A DNA stretch of 64,000 bases from Streptantibioticus cattleyicolor NRRL 8057 = DSM 46488 (GTDB lineage: Bacteria; Actinomycetota; Actinomycetes; Streptomycetales; Streptomycetaceae): contig NC_017585.1 in assembly GCF_000240165.1 (NCBI RefSeq), positions 1,240,001 through 1,304,000 of the forward strand. The letters are read 5' to 3'. The notes below the pieces were generated by a model that saw nothing but the letters and a program-made list of their open reading frames with translations, was not told the DNA's origin and ran no database searches. The position numbers were made by a program, and so were the translations under genes. Positions 52,927 to 61,762 of this stretch are shown one piece after another. The first letter of the stretch is position 1. Each line of letters opens with the position of its first letter.

Positions 52927-53895
52927 TCAGTCGAGGGCGCCGGAGCGTCGGCGGGCGGCTTCCCCGGTGATGGTGCCGTGGTGCGGGCCCCGCGTCGACG
53001 TGTGGTGTCCGGACGGACAGGAAACTCTGCCTTCACGTCGCAGCAGCGCGTCGGCGCTGCCGGCGGCCCCCAGCACACCGAGGATCCGGGCCACCTCCTC
53101 GTCCATCGCCGCCCGCGCCGGTGCCAGGTAGCGGCGCGGATCGACCATGGCGGGCGCGTCCGCCAGCGCGGCGCGCACGGCGGCGGAGAAGACGCGGTTG
53201 AGGTGGGTGGAGAGGTTGACCTTGGTCATGCCGTTGCGCACCGCGTCGGCGATCATCGCGTCCGGCACCCCGGAGGAGCCGTGCAGCACCAGCGGAACGG
53301 GCACCACGGAGCCGAGGGTGGCGATCAGCTCCAGGTCCAGTACGGCGTCGCGCGAGGTCATGGCGTGCGAGGAGCCGACCGCGACGGCGAGCGCGTCGAC
53401 CCCGGTGCCGGAGACGAACCGCGGCGCCTCGTCGGGGTCGGTGCGCACCCCGGGTGCGTGCGCGCCGTCCTTCCCGCCGATCTCCCCGAGTTCGGCCTCC
53501 ACCCACACCCCGCGCTCCTGGCACCACGCGGTGATCTCCCGGGTGGTCTCCATGTTCTCCCGCCACGGCAGCCGCGAGCCGTCGTACATCACCGAGCTGA
53601 ACCCCAGCGCCACGGCCTCCTTGACCAGCTCGGTGTCGGTGGCGTGGTCCAGGTGGAGCGCGGCGGGGGCCGGGCCCGCCTCGGCCGCCGCCAGCACCGC
53701 CTCGGCCAGCGGCGCCAGCGCCCCGTGGTACCGCACGGCGTTCTCGCTGATCTGCACGATCACCGCCGAGCCGGCCCGGGCGGCACCGGCCAGCACCGCC
53801 TCGGCCTGCTCCAGCAACGCCACGTTGAAGGCACCGGCGCCGTGGCCGTCGCGTACCGCGGCGGAGACGATCGTCGCGGTCGGGATCAGGGGCAT
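52927..53895 (-). CDS. Class II aldolase (tagatose/fructose-bisphosphate type)
   Basis: 322 residues from ATG 53895 (AGGAG upstream). Zn-dependent class II aldolase: AGAFNVALLEQAEAVLAGA at residue 20, the metal site HLDHATDTELVKEAV near 80, YDGSRLPWREN near 104, EAELGEIGGKDGA near 133, and LHGSSGVPDAMI near 208. GatY/KbaY/AgaY-type enzymes cleave tagatose-1,6-bisphosphate to DHAP and glyceraldehyde-3-phosphate. The last 30 residues (from GRVSCPS) are unusual for the family. Member of the polygalactosamine locus; downstream of the SIS gene. Confidence 0.9.
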   Translation of the reverse strand: MPLIPTATIVSAAVRDGHGAGAFNVALLEQAEAVLAGAARAGSAVIVQISENAVRYHGALAPLAEAVLAAAEAGPAPAALHLDHATDTELVKEAVALGFSSVMYDGSRLPWRENMETTREITAWCQERGVWVEAELGEIGGKDGAHAPGVRTDPDEAPRFVSGTGVDALAVAVGSSHAMTSRDAVLDLELIATLGSVVPVPLVLHGSSGVPDAMIADAVRNGMTKVNLSTHLNRVFSAAVRAALADAPAMVDPRRYLAPARAAMDEEVARILGVLGAAGSADALLRREGRVSCPSGHHTSTRGPHHGTITGEAARRRSGALD

Positions 53896-53983
53896 GAGGA
53901 CTCCTCATGGTGGGCGTCCGGCCGGGGAGGGCGCCCCGGACGGACACGGTGGCGGGTGGGGCCGGCCGCGTCGGGCGCGGGCG

Positions 53984-54874
53984 TCACTCGGCGCTCTCCA
54001 GGATCACCGAGCGGGTGAGGTTCGGCGGGTTGTCGACGTCCCGGTCGACGGAACGGGCCAGTTCGACCGCGACCCGCTGCGCCTTGATCAGCTCGGCCAG
54101 CGGGTCCAGGGTGCCGACCACCAAGTGGGCGCCGGTGCGCAGGATCTGCCGGTCCAGGCCCTCCGGGAGTGGGCCGAAGCTCCACACCGCGCGCCCCGCC
54201 GCGGCGACGCCGATCGGCCCGTGCCGGTATTCCATGGGCGGGTACGCCTCGGTCCACCAGGCGGCGGCCTCGCGGACCTTCAACGCGGCCTCCAGCGCGA
54301 CCCCGCCCGCCCATCCCTCGCCGAGGAAGGTGATCTGGCCGGCCGAGCAGAGCATCGGGTCGAGTTCGTCCCGTACCGCGAACTCGGCGTCGGCCACGGC
54401 CGCCGACAGGTCCTCGCCGAGGTGGGCGCGGAGCAGCACGAGCTGGGTGGTGGGGAAGCGGGTCTGCACCACGGACTGCTCGTCGGCGTAGGTCAGTTCC
54501 ACCACGTCGTCGGCGAACCGGGCGGCGGGCGAGCCGGTGACCGCGGTGATGACGGTGGTGCGCGCGTTGCCCTGGACCTTCTCCAGGGCGTCGATCACCT
54601 CGGTGGTGGTGCCGGAACGGGTCAGCGCGACCACCCGGTCGAAAGTGCGGGAGGACGGCAGCGGCTGGGACGCCGGGAACGCCTCGGTGTGGCCGGCGCC
54701 GGCCGCCTCACGCAGCGCCGCGTACGACTGGGCCATGAACCACGAGGTGCCGCAGCCGATCACCGCGACCCGCTCACCGGGTGCGGGCAGCGCCGGTGCG
54801 TGCTTCGGCAGTTCGTCGAGTACCCGTCGCCAGCACTCGGGCTGGGACGCGATCTCCTGGGCGGTGCGGGACAT
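53984..54874 (-). CDS. SIS-domain sugar isomerase/deaminase (AgaS/GlmS-like)
   Basis: 296 residues from ATG 54874 (AAGGAG upstream). Two SIS domains: VAVIGCGTSWFMAQSYAALR near residue 37 and VVALTRSGTTTEVIDALEK near 81; the second domain carries EGWAGGVALEAALKVREAAA. The closest known activities are AgaS galactosamine-6-phosphate deaminase/isomerase and GlmS-type isomerases. Divergent from the ABC importer and upstream of the aldolase, consistent with turning GalN-6-P into tagatose-6-P. Confidence 0.9.
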   Translation of the reverse strand: MSRTAQEIASQPECWRRVLDELPKHAPALPAPGERVAVIGCGTSWFMAQSYAALREAAGAGHTEAFPASQPLPSSRTFDRVVALTRSGTTTEVIDALEKVQGNARTTVITAVTGSPAARFADDVVELTYADEQSVVQTRFPTTQLVLLRAHLGEDLSAAVADAEFAVRDELDPMLCSAGQITFLGEGWAGGVALEAALKVREAAAWWTEAYPPMEYRHGPIGVAAAGRAVWSFGPLPEGLDRQILRTGAHLVVGTLDPLAELIKAQRVAVELARSVDRDVDNPPNLTRSVILESAE

Positions 54875-55206
54875 GGGATGACTCCTTCTACTGCACGGGC
54901 TGCTCACTTGTGCTCAACTTTGCGCGTCAACGTAGCAGAGATGAGCAACGCAGGGCAGTGGTCGCGGCGTAGCGGATCTCTCCCGTCGGGTGACAGCCCG
55001 GACGCAAGCCGTGAAAACAACAGACGGTTGCCGGAAGCTCTCAATCGAATGCTTGTTATTGAGCAGTTCATTTGCTAGACATACGGCCATCCGATCAACC
55101 TCGATCAGTCGGCCGCGACGCGGAGGGGCTGCCGCCGCCCGCCCGGCCCGGCGTCTTCGCGCCCCACCGCGCGCGACCTCCCCGACGGTCTGCAAGGAGT
55201 CCGCCC
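54875..55206. promoter_or_regulatory. Divergent control region of sugar locus
   Basis: 332 bases between the SIS gene and the binding-protein gene. A plus-strand promoter is likely: TTGTTA (55053-55058), 17 bases, TAGACA (55076-55081). The motif TTGAGCA or its near-variant recurs at 54911-54917 (reverse), 54942-54948 (TGAGCAA) and 55059-55065, within the promoter. CTTTGCGCG (54918-54926) also occurs before the deoR gene (60808-60816). These are candidate sites for the DeoR regulator. Confidence 0.6.
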
Positions 55207-56541
55207 ATGGCCCATACGCGAGGTGCACCCGTTGGACCCGCGCGGCGCGACGTGCTGCGTCTCGGCGCTTCCGCCGCCGTCGCGGCGGGGCTGACCGCCA
55301 CGGTGAGCGGCTGCTCCGCCGCCATGGACGACGGGGTGGGCCCGGACGGCCGGGTCACCATCGAGCTGTGGCACGGCCAGGTCGACTCCTCCAAGGTGGC
55401 CGTCGAGGCGATGGTGCGCGAATTCAACCGCACCCACCCGAAGATCCGCGTCGACGCCGGCGGGGGAGGGGCGGTCGCCGACGACATGCTGCAGAAGGTC
55501 ACCGCCGCGCTCGCGGCCGGCGCCTACCCGGACGTCGCCTACATCTACGGCTCCGACCTGCCCAACATCGCCCGCAGCCCACAGGTGGTCGACCTCACCT
55601 CATGGACCGGGCACGGCGCCACCCCCTGGCAGCAGTACTGGCCGGCCGCCCGCGAGGCGGTCACCGTCAACAAGCACGTCCGCGCCCTGCCCGCGCTGAT
55701 CGACTCGCTCGCCGTCGTCTACAACAAGAAGCTCTTCCGGCAGGCCGGCGTCCCTTACCCCAAGGCGGGCTGGACCTGGGACGAGTTCGTGGAGACCGCC
55801 CGCCGGCTCACCGACCCCGGGCACGGTGTCTTCGGCACCGGCTGGCCGGGGGCCGGCGACGAGGACACCACCTGGCGGCTGTGGCCGATGATCTGGGACC
55901 TCGGCGGGGAGATCGTCGGCCCCGACGGACGCAGCATCGGCTTCGCCGACCAAGGCGTCCGCGCCCTGCAGACCCTCGCCGACCTCACCCGCGACCACTG
56001 CGTCTACATCGACTCCAAACCCGGCGGCGAGCTGATGTACCAGGTCTTCACCGGCGGCCGGCTCGCCATGGTGGCCACCGGCCCGTGGAAGCTCCCCGAC
56101 ATCATCGACGCCAAGGTCGACTACGGCGTCGTACCGCTGCCCACCTACAGCGGACGTCCGCTGACCATCTCCGGCCCCGACACCTGGACGATCTTCGACA
56201 ACGGTCCGGCCCGTTCCCGGGCCGCCAAGGAGTTCGTCAGCTGGCTCATCCAGCCCGACCAGGACGTACGCCTGGACCTCACGGCCGGCACCCTGCCGCT
56301 CAGCCGGATCAGCGCCGCCCGGCCCGCCTGGCTGCGCGAGGTGGAGAGGACGACGGGCCTGGAGGTGTTCACCAAGGCACTCGACACCGCCCGGGTACGC
56401 CCGGTCATACCGGCCTACCCGCAGATATCCCAGGCGCTCGGCCAGGCGATCATCTCCGTGCTGATCGGCAGCCGCACCCCGGCCCAGGCCATCCGGGCCT
56501 GCGCCTCGACCGCCAACGCGGCCCTGCGGATACCGAGATGA
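55207..56541 (+). CDS. ABC sugar transporter binding lipoprotein
   Basis: 444 residues from ATG 55207 (AAGGAG upstream). Tat/lipoprotein-like signal: RRDVLRLGASAAVAAGLTATV, lipobox VSGC at residue 34-37. Extracellular solute-binding family 1: TIELWHGQVDSSKVAVEAMV, TVNKHVRALPALIDSLAVVYN and GRLAMVATGPWKLPDI. It would capture the oligosaccharide released outside. First gene of the plus-strand operon (spacing 11 bases to the first permease). Confidence 0.93.
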   Translation: MAHTRGAPVGPARRDVLRLGASAAVAAGLTATVSGCSAAMDDGVGPDGRVTIELWHGQVDSSKVAVEAMVREFNRTHPKIRVDAGGGGAVADDMLQKVTAALAAGAYPDVAYIYGSDLPNIARSPQVVDLTSWTGHGATPWQQYWPAAREAVTVNKHVRALPALIDSLAVVYNKKLFRQAGVPYPKAGWTWDEFVETARRLTDPGHGVFGTGWPGAGDEDTTWRLWPMIWDLGGEIVGPDGRSIGFADQGVRALQTLADLTRDHCVYIDSKPGGELMYQVFTGGRLAMVATGPWKLPDIIDAKVDYGVVPLPTYSGRPLTISGPDTWTIFDNGPARSRAAKEFVSWLIQPDQDVRLDLTAGTLPLSRISAARPAWLREVERTTGLEVFTKALDTARVRPVIPAYPQISQALGQAIISVLIGSRTPAQAIRACASTANAALRIPR

Positions 56542-56552
56542 GGAGGACAACC

Positions 56553-57500
56553 GTGTCCCAACGCCCCCGGTCGTTCGCCCCCCGGCCCGAGGTGGTCACG
56601 GCCGCCGCCAACCGGCGCCGGGCCCGCCGGGAGTCGGCCACCGCCTGGGCCTTCCTCAGCCCCTCGGTCCTGATCATCATCGGTCTCGGCGTCGTCCCCA
56701 TCATCTGGTCGATGCTGCTCTCCTTCAAGGCCGACGACCTGGTCACCCCCAGCCGCTGGGTGGGGCTGGACAACTACCGGGCGCTGGTCTCCGACCCCAA
56801 CTTCCACCAGGCGGTGGAGCACACCCTGGTGTACACCGCGCTCTACGTCCCGCTGAGCATCGTGGTGGGGCTGGCGATCGCCCTCGCGCTCAACCGCCGC
56901 ATCCGGCTGATCGGCGTCTACCGCACGCTGATGTTCGTCCCCTTCGTCATCTCCGCCGCCGCCCAGGGCGTGCTGTTCTCCTTCATCCTCGATCCGCAGT
57001 TCGGCGCCGCCAACTCCCTGCTGCACCGGCTCGGTCTGCCCGCCCAAGGGTTCTTCGGCAGCCCGCACCAGGCGCTCTACCTGCTGGTCGCCATCTCGCT
57101 GTGGAGCGGCACGGGCTTCTGCATCGTCATCTACCTCGCCGCCCTCCAGGACGTGCCCGCCGAACTCGTGGAGGCTGCCAGGCTGGACGGGGCCCGCGGA
57201 CCCACCATCCTGCGCCACGTCACCTGGCCGGCCATCACCCCGGTCACCGTCTTCCTGGTCCTGTGGCAGCTCATCCAATCGCTCCAGGTCTTCGACCTGG
57301 TGTACGTGACCACCAAGGGCGGCCCGCTGCAGTCGACCACGGTCGTCGTCTACTTCGTGTGGCAGCAGGCGTTCCAGGCGTTCACCGCGGGCTACGGAGC
57401 CGCCGCGGCCTACGTCCTGGCAGCCGCGCTGTTCGTGGTCGGCGGCCTGCTGCACCTGTTCCAGCGGCTGCGCAACCGGGCCGAAGGAGCCACCCGATGA
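56553..57500 (+). CDS. ABC sugar permease (MalF type)
   Basis: 315 residues from GTG 56553, 6 bases after AGGAGG (an ATG at 56538 overlapping the previous stop is a weaker choice). Six membrane helices; the EAA loop reads ELVEAARLDGARGPTILRHV near residue 209. One half of the importer pore; its stop overlaps the next start (ATGA at 57497). No ATPase is encoded here: Streptomyces sugar importers of this class share the MsiK ATPase. Confidence 0.93.
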   Translation: MSQRPRSFAPRPEVVTAAANRRRARRESATAWAFLSPSVLIIIGLGVVPIIWSMLLSFKADDLVTPSRWVGLDNYRALVSDPNFHQAVEHTLVYTALYVPLSIVVGLAIALALNRRIRLIGVYRTLMFVPFVISAAAQGVLFSFILDPQFGAANSLLHRLGLPAQGFFGSPHQALYLLVAISLWSGTGFCIVIYLAALQDVPAELVEAARLDGARGPTILRHVTWPAITPVTVFLVLWQLIQSLQVFDLVYVTTKGGPLQSTTVVVYFVWQQAFQAFTAGYGAAAAYVLAAALFVVGGLLHLFQRLRNRAEGATR

Positions 57501-58387
57501 CCGTCCAGACCGTGCGTTCCGTGACGCGGCGGGCCGCCGCCACCGACGTGCCGGCGCCCGGCCGGCGCCGCTTCAAGCTGCCGTTCAGCCCGTGGCACCT
57601 GCTGCTGGCGCCGCTCTCGCTGGGCTTCGCCGTCCCGTTGCTGTGGCTGGTGCTCAGCTCGTTCATGAGCAACTCGGAGATCAACCGGTTCCCGCCGGCG
57701 CTCTTCCCGCACGGCCTCCACCTCGGCGGCTACCGCTACGTGCTGGGCAACGCGATGTTCCCGCGCTGGTTCGCCAACTCCCTGATCGTCTCGGCGGTCG
57801 CGGTCCTGGGCAACCTGGTGCTCGGCTCGCTGGGCGGATACGCCTTCGCGCGGATGCGGTTCTTCGGCTCCCGGGCGCTGATGGGTCTGATGCTCGCCAC
57901 CATGGCGGTGCCGTTCCAGCTCACCATGATCCCGACGTTCCTGGTGATGAAGCAGTTCGGGCTGATCGACACCCTCGGCGCCCTGATCGTCCCGTCCCTG
58001 GTGACACCGTTCTCCGTCTTCCTGCTGCGCCAGTTCTTCCAGTCGCTCCCGCGTGAGCTGGAGGAGGCCGCCTGGATCGACGGGTGCTCGCGGCTGCGGG
58101 TGCTGGTCTCGGTGATCCTGCCGCTGGCCCGCCCGGCGCTGAGCACGGTGGCGGTGCTGACGTTCCTGAGCACCTGGAACGACCTGACCTGGCCGCTGAT
58201 CGCGGTCAACCACGACACCCAGTACACCCTGCAACTCGGGCTGACCACGTTCCAGGGCCAGCACCACACCCAGTGGGCCGCGGTGATGGCCGGGAACGTC
58301 ATCACCGTGCTGCCGGTCCTGCTGGCCTTCCTGCTGGCGCAGAAGGCGTTCATCCAGTCGCTGACCACCACCGGGCTCAAGGGGTAG
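57497..58387 (+). CDS. ABC sugar permease (MalG type)
   Basis: 296 residues. Six membrane helices; EAA loop ELEEAAWIDGCSRLRVLVSV near residue 188, and a C-terminal WPLIAVNHDTQYTLQLGL. Second half of the importer pore. Coupled by ATGA to the MalF-type gene; an 88-base gap with imperfect repeats separates it from the kinase gene. Confidence 0.95.
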   Translation: MTVQTVRSVTRRAAATDVPAPGRRRFKLPFSPWHLLLAPLSLGFAVPLLWLVLSSFMSNSEINRFPPALFPHGLHLGGYRYVLGNAMFPRWFANSLIVSAVAVLGNLVLGSLGGYAFARMRFFGSRALMGLMLATMAVPFQLTMIPTFLVMKQFGLIDTLGALIVPSLVTPFSVFLLRQFFQSLPRELEEAAWIDGCSRLRVLVSVILPLARPALSTVAVLTFLSTWNDLTWPLIAVNHDTQYTLQLGLTTFQGQHHTQWAAVMAGNVITVLPVLLAFLLAQKAFIQSLTTTGLKG

Positions 58388-58405
58388 CCGGCCCGCCCGG
58401 CACCG

Positions 58406-58460
58406 CCGCCCTGTCCGACACCGCCTTCCCGTCCGACACCGCCGTCCGCCCGATACCGCC
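58406..58460. repeat. Imperfect CCGCC-N-GTCCGACA repeats
   Basis: Three imperfect units of 15-18 bases, each beginning CCGCC and ending in (G)TCCGACA or CCGATA (58406-58420, 58421-58438, 58439-58455), plus CCGCC at 58456. They fill the gap between the MalG-type permease and the kinase; probably slippage, possibly an RNA structure. Confidence 0.5.
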
Positions 58461-58475
58461 GTGAGAGAAGACACC

Positions 58476-59456
58476 ATGTCCCCAGCCTTCGACCTCCTCG
58501 TGGTAGGCGACGTCAACCCTGATGTCGTCGTCGGCCCGCTGTCCGGTGAACTCGCCTTCGGGCAGCGGGAACAACTCGTCGACTCCGGCAGTCTGCTGCT
58601 CGGCGGATCGGCCGCCATCATGGCCTGCGGTGCCGCCCGGCTCGGGCTGCGGGTGGCGTTCGTCGGCCGGGTCGGTGACGACGCCGCCGGCGCGTTCGTC
58701 CGGGAACGCCTCGTCGAACGCGGCGTCGACGTCAGCGCGCTCACCGTCGACCCGTCGCTGCCGACACCGCTGACCACCATCGTGACCCGCGGTGCCGACC
58801 GGGCCATCCTCACCGCGCCGGGCTGCCTGCTGGCCACCGGGCCGCAGGACGTGCCGCCCGCACTGGTCGCCGACTGCCGCCATGTGCACGCCGCCTCGCT
58901 CTTCCTCATGCCGCACCTGGCCGGCGCGCTGGCCGGGCTCTTCCGCACCGCGCGGGAGCACGGCGCGACCACCTCGCTGGACACCAACGACGATCCCAGC
59001 GGCCGTTGGGACCCGTTGCTGCTGCGTGCGCTGCTGGAGGTCACCGACGTGCTGCTGCCCAACGCGGCCGAGGCCCGGGCCATCGCCGGCTCGCTGCGCG
59101 GTGTGACGGGACAGGACGCCCCTGCTGACCTGGCGGAGGTCTCCCGCGAACTGACCCGGCGCGGCCCGCTCGTCGTCATCAAGGACGGGGCCGACGGGGC
59201 GCTGGCGGACGACGGCACCGGGCCGATCCGTACCCCCGCCGACCGGATCGAGCCGGTGGACACCGTCGGCGCCGGGGACAGCTTCGACGCCGGTTTCATC
59301 GCGGCGATGCTGCGCGGTCTGGGCCTGCCGCGCGCGCTCGCCTTCGCCACCGCCTGCGGGTCGCTGTCCACCCGCGCCGCCGGTGGCACCACAGCGCAGG
59401 CCGACTGGGCCGAGGCGGCACTGGCCGCCGACACCACCGGAAGGAAAACCGCATGA
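58476..59456 (+). CDS. PfkB-family sugar kinase
   Basis: 326 residues from ATG 58476. PfkB features: LLVVGDVNPDVVVGPLSG at the start, LLGGSAAIMACGAARLGLRV near residue 45 (sugar site), and DTVGAGDSFDAGFIAAMLRG near 265 (ATP site with the catalytic Asp in GAGDSFD). Substrate specificity cannot be read from sequence. In this locus it could phosphorylate galactosamine at C6 or tagatose-6-phosphate at C1. Stop overlaps the GH4 start (ATGA at 59453). Confidence 0.93.
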   Translation: MSPAFDLLVVGDVNPDVVVGPLSGELAFGQREQLVDSGSLLLGGSAAIMACGAARLGLRVAFVGRVGDDAAGAFVRERLVERGVDVSALTVDPSLPTPLTTIVTRGADRAILTAPGCLLATGPQDVPPALVADCRHVHAASLFLMPHLAGALAGLFRTAREHGATTSLDTNDDPSGRWDPLLLRALLEVTDVLLPNAAEARAIAGSLRGVTGQDAPADLAEVSRELTRRGPLVVIKDGADGALADDGTGPIRTPADRIEPVDTVGAGDSFDAGFIAAMLRGLGLPRALAFATACGSLSTRAAGGTTAQADWAEAALAADTTGRKTA

Positions 59457-60763
59457 CCCACCCGAAGATCACCTTCATCGGGGCCGGCAGCGTCGTCTTC
59501 ACCCAAGGACTGCTCGCCGACATCTTCGCCTTCCCCGAACTCGGCGGCTGCCACGTCGCGTTGCACGACATCGACGCCGAACGCCTCAGCACGGCCGAGG
59601 CCGCCGCCCGCCGCATCGCCGAGTCCCGCGGCGTCAAGCCGGTGATCACCGCCCACCTGGACCGGCGGGCGGCGCTCGACGGTGCCGACTTCGTCGTCAA
59701 CATGGTGCAGGTCGGCATGAACGAGGCCACCCGCACCGACTTCGAGATCCCCGCCTCCTTCGGGCTGCGCCAGACCATCGGCGACACCCTCGGCGTCGGA
59801 GGCATCTTCCGCGCGCTGCGCACCTTCCCGCTGCTGCACGGGCTCGGCCACGACATGGCCGAGGTCTGCCCGGACGCCTGGCTGCTGAACTACACCAACC
59901 CGATGGTGATGAACGTCGGCTACCTGACCGCGGCCACCCCGCTGCGCCGGGTGGTCGGACTGTGCCACTCGGTGTACTGGACGATGCACGACCTGTCCGC
60001 GCTGGTCGGCGTACCCTTCGAGGAGGTCTCCTACCTCGCCGCCGGGGTCAACCACCAGTCGTGGGTGCTGCGTTTCGAAAGGGCCGGGCAGGACCTCTAC
60101 CCGCTGCTGGACCAGGCCATCGAGAAGGACCCGGAACTGCGCCGCCGGGTACGGGTCGACATGTACCGCCGGCTCGGCCACTACCCCACCGAGACCAGCG
60201 AGCACTCCTCCGAGTATGTCCCGTGGTACCTCCACCACGACAGCGAGGTGGAACGGCTGCGGCTGCCGATCGGGGAGTACCTGCGCATCGTCGAGGAGAA
60301 CCTCGCCCAGTACCACGCGACCCGTGACGCGCTCGACGCCGGCCACCCGCTGCCGGTCGAAGGCAGCATGGAGTACGCCCCGCAGATCATCCACAGCATC
60401 GTCACCGGCACCCCGCGCACCGTCTACGGCAACGTGCCCAACCGCGGTCTGGTGGACAACCTGCCGTCGGACGGCGTGGTGGAGGTGCCGTGCCTGGTCG
60501 ACTCGCTCGGCGTCCAGCCGACCCGGGTCGGCTCGCTGCCCCCGCAGTGTGCCGCGCTCAACCGCAACTACCTCGGGGTGACCGACCTGGTGGTGCGGGC
60601 GGCGGTGGAGGACGACCCGCGGCACATCAGGCACGCCGCCATGGCGGACCCGGCGACCGCCGCCACGCTGACCGTGGAGCAGATCTGGGAGTTGTGCGAC
60701 GCGATGGTGCGTGCCCACGGCGAGCGGCTCCAGCCGGGGCTGCGCGCGGTGCTGGGCCATTGA
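59453..60763 (+). CDS. GH4-family glycosidase (alpha-galactosidase MelA-like)
   Basis: 436 residues, NAD+- and Mn-dependent GH4 enzyme: Rossmann start ITFIGAGSVVFTQGLLADIF, LLNYTNPMVMNVGYL near residue 145, metal/catalytic motif VGLCHSVYWTMHDL near 169, and AGVNHQSWVLRFER near 199. GH4 hydrolyses by oxidation-elimination and accepts alpha-galactosides or phosphoglucosides. In the present locus the likely substrate is an alpha-galactosaminide oligomer; that is inference. Ends 89 bases before deoR. Confidence 0.93.
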   Translation: MTHPKITFIGAGSVVFTQGLLADIFAFPELGGCHVALHDIDAERLSTAEAAARRIAESRGVKPVITAHLDRRAALDGADFVVNMVQVGMNEATRTDFEIPASFGLRQTIGDTLGVGGIFRALRTFPLLHGLGHDMAEVCPDAWLLNYTNPMVMNVGYLTAATPLRRVVGLCHSVYWTMHDLSALVGVPFEEVSYLAAGVNHQSWVLRFERAGQDLYPLLDQAIEKDPELRRRVRVDMYRRLGHYPTETSEHSSEYVPWYLHHDSEVERLRLPIGEYLRIVEENLAQYHATRDALDAGHPLPVEGSMEYAPQIIHSIVTGTPRTVYGNVPNRGLVDNLPSDGVVEVPCLVDSLGVQPTRVGSLPPQCAALNRNYLGVTDLVVRAAVEDDPRHIRHAAMADPATAATLTVEQIWELCDAMVRAHGERLQPGLRAVLGH

Positions 60764-60810
60764 GCCACCCCCGGGCCACCCCCCGTCCCACCATGGCAAT
60801 TGTCCCTCTT

Positions 60811-60846
60811 TGCGCGAGTGATGCTCGCTCGCGCACGTTCTAGACT
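60811..60846 (+). promoter_or_regulatory. Candidate operator and leaderless promoter of deoR
   Basis: Inverted repeat TGCGCGAG (60811-60818) / CTCGCGCA (60828-60835), 9-base spacer, with a nested GCGAG-TGATG-CTCGC dyad. TAGACT at 60841-60846 is a -10 candidate that would start transcription at the ATG 60853, so the mRNA may be leaderless. Its upstream flank shares CTTTGCGCG with the 54875-55206 region. Confidence 0.6.
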
Positions 60847-60852
60847 GGCAAC

Positions 60853-61611
60853 ATGCTCAAAGCTGATCGACTAGCCCGTCTCCTCGAACACGTGGCCACT
60901 GAAGGCAGCGCGAACGTGCACGAGCTGGCTGATCTCCTCCAGGTCTCCAGCGCCACCGTCCGCCGTGACCTGCACGTCCTGCACGAGCAGGGTCTGGTGC
61001 GACGCACCCACGGCGGCGCGGTGACCGGAGCCCTCAGTCTGGAACTCCCGGTCCGGCACCGGCTCGGCACCCGCCAGGCCGAGAAGAGCCGGATCGCCGC
61101 CAAGGCCGCCGCCCTCGTCCCCGACGGGGCGGTCGTCGGGATGACCGGAGGCACCACGGTGACCGAGGTCGCCAGGGCCCTGAGCGACCGCACCGGCATC
61201 ACCGTGGTGACCAACGCCGTCAACATCGCCGCCGACCTGGTCATGCGGCGCGACATCCACCTCGTGGTGATCGGCGGCAACGCCCGCTCACAGAGCTACG
61301 AACTCGTCGGCCCCATCGCCGAACGCACCCTGGCCAACTACCACATCGACATCAGCTTCATCGGCGTCGACGGACTCAGCCCCGGCCAGGGATGCACCAC
61401 CCACGACGAGATGGAGGCCCACACCGACCGCGCGTTCCTGAGCAACAGCGACCGCACCGTCGTCGTGGCCGACAGCTCCAAGATCGGCAAGGCCACCTTC
61501 GCCCGCATCTGCCCGCTGAACGAGATCGACACCCTGGTGACCGACGACGGCGCCGACCCGGCCCAGCTGGAGGCGCTGCGCACCATGGGCATCGACGTCA
61601 TCGCCACCTGA
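60853..61611 (+). CDS. DeoR-family transcriptional regulator of the sugar locus
   Basis: 252 residues. N-terminal DeoR HTH: LADLLQVSSATVRRDLHVLH and RRTHGGAV, then the sugar-phosphate-sensing domain with MTGGTTVTEVARAL near 98 and IGGNARSQSYELVGPIAE near 142. AgaR and GatR of the galactosamine/galactitol pathways belong to the same family. Likely represses the divergent operons until a phosphosugar binds. Confidence 0.93.
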   Translation: MLKADRLARLLEHVATEGSANVHELADLLQVSSATVRRDLHVLHEQGLVRRTHGGAVTGALSLELPVRHRLGTRQAEKSRIAAKAAALVPDGAVVGMTGGTTVTEVARALSDRTGITVVTNAVNIAADLVMRRDIHLVVIGGNARSQSYELVGPIAERTLANYHIDISFIGVDGLSPGQGCTTHDEMEAHTDRAFLSNSDRTVVVADSSKIGKATFARICPLNEIDTLVTDDGADPAQLEALRTMGIDVIAT

Positions 61612-61626
61612 CCCACCCGCCTCTTC

Positions 61627-61661
61627 CCCGCCCCCGGCCGCCCCGCGCGGCCGGGGGCGGG
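61627..61661 (+). terminator. Terminator after deoR
   Basis: A GC-rich hairpin with 15-bp stem (61627-61641 and 61647-61661) and loop CCCGC, 15 bases after the deoR stop. Confidence 0.85.
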
Positions 61662-61762
61662 CGCCGCGCATCGCACCCACCCCGCCGACCGGCGTGACGA
61701 CCGTCACAGCGATTCCTCGCGACCGGTGTCGACCGGATGCCCCGCGCCGGGCGTATACCCGG

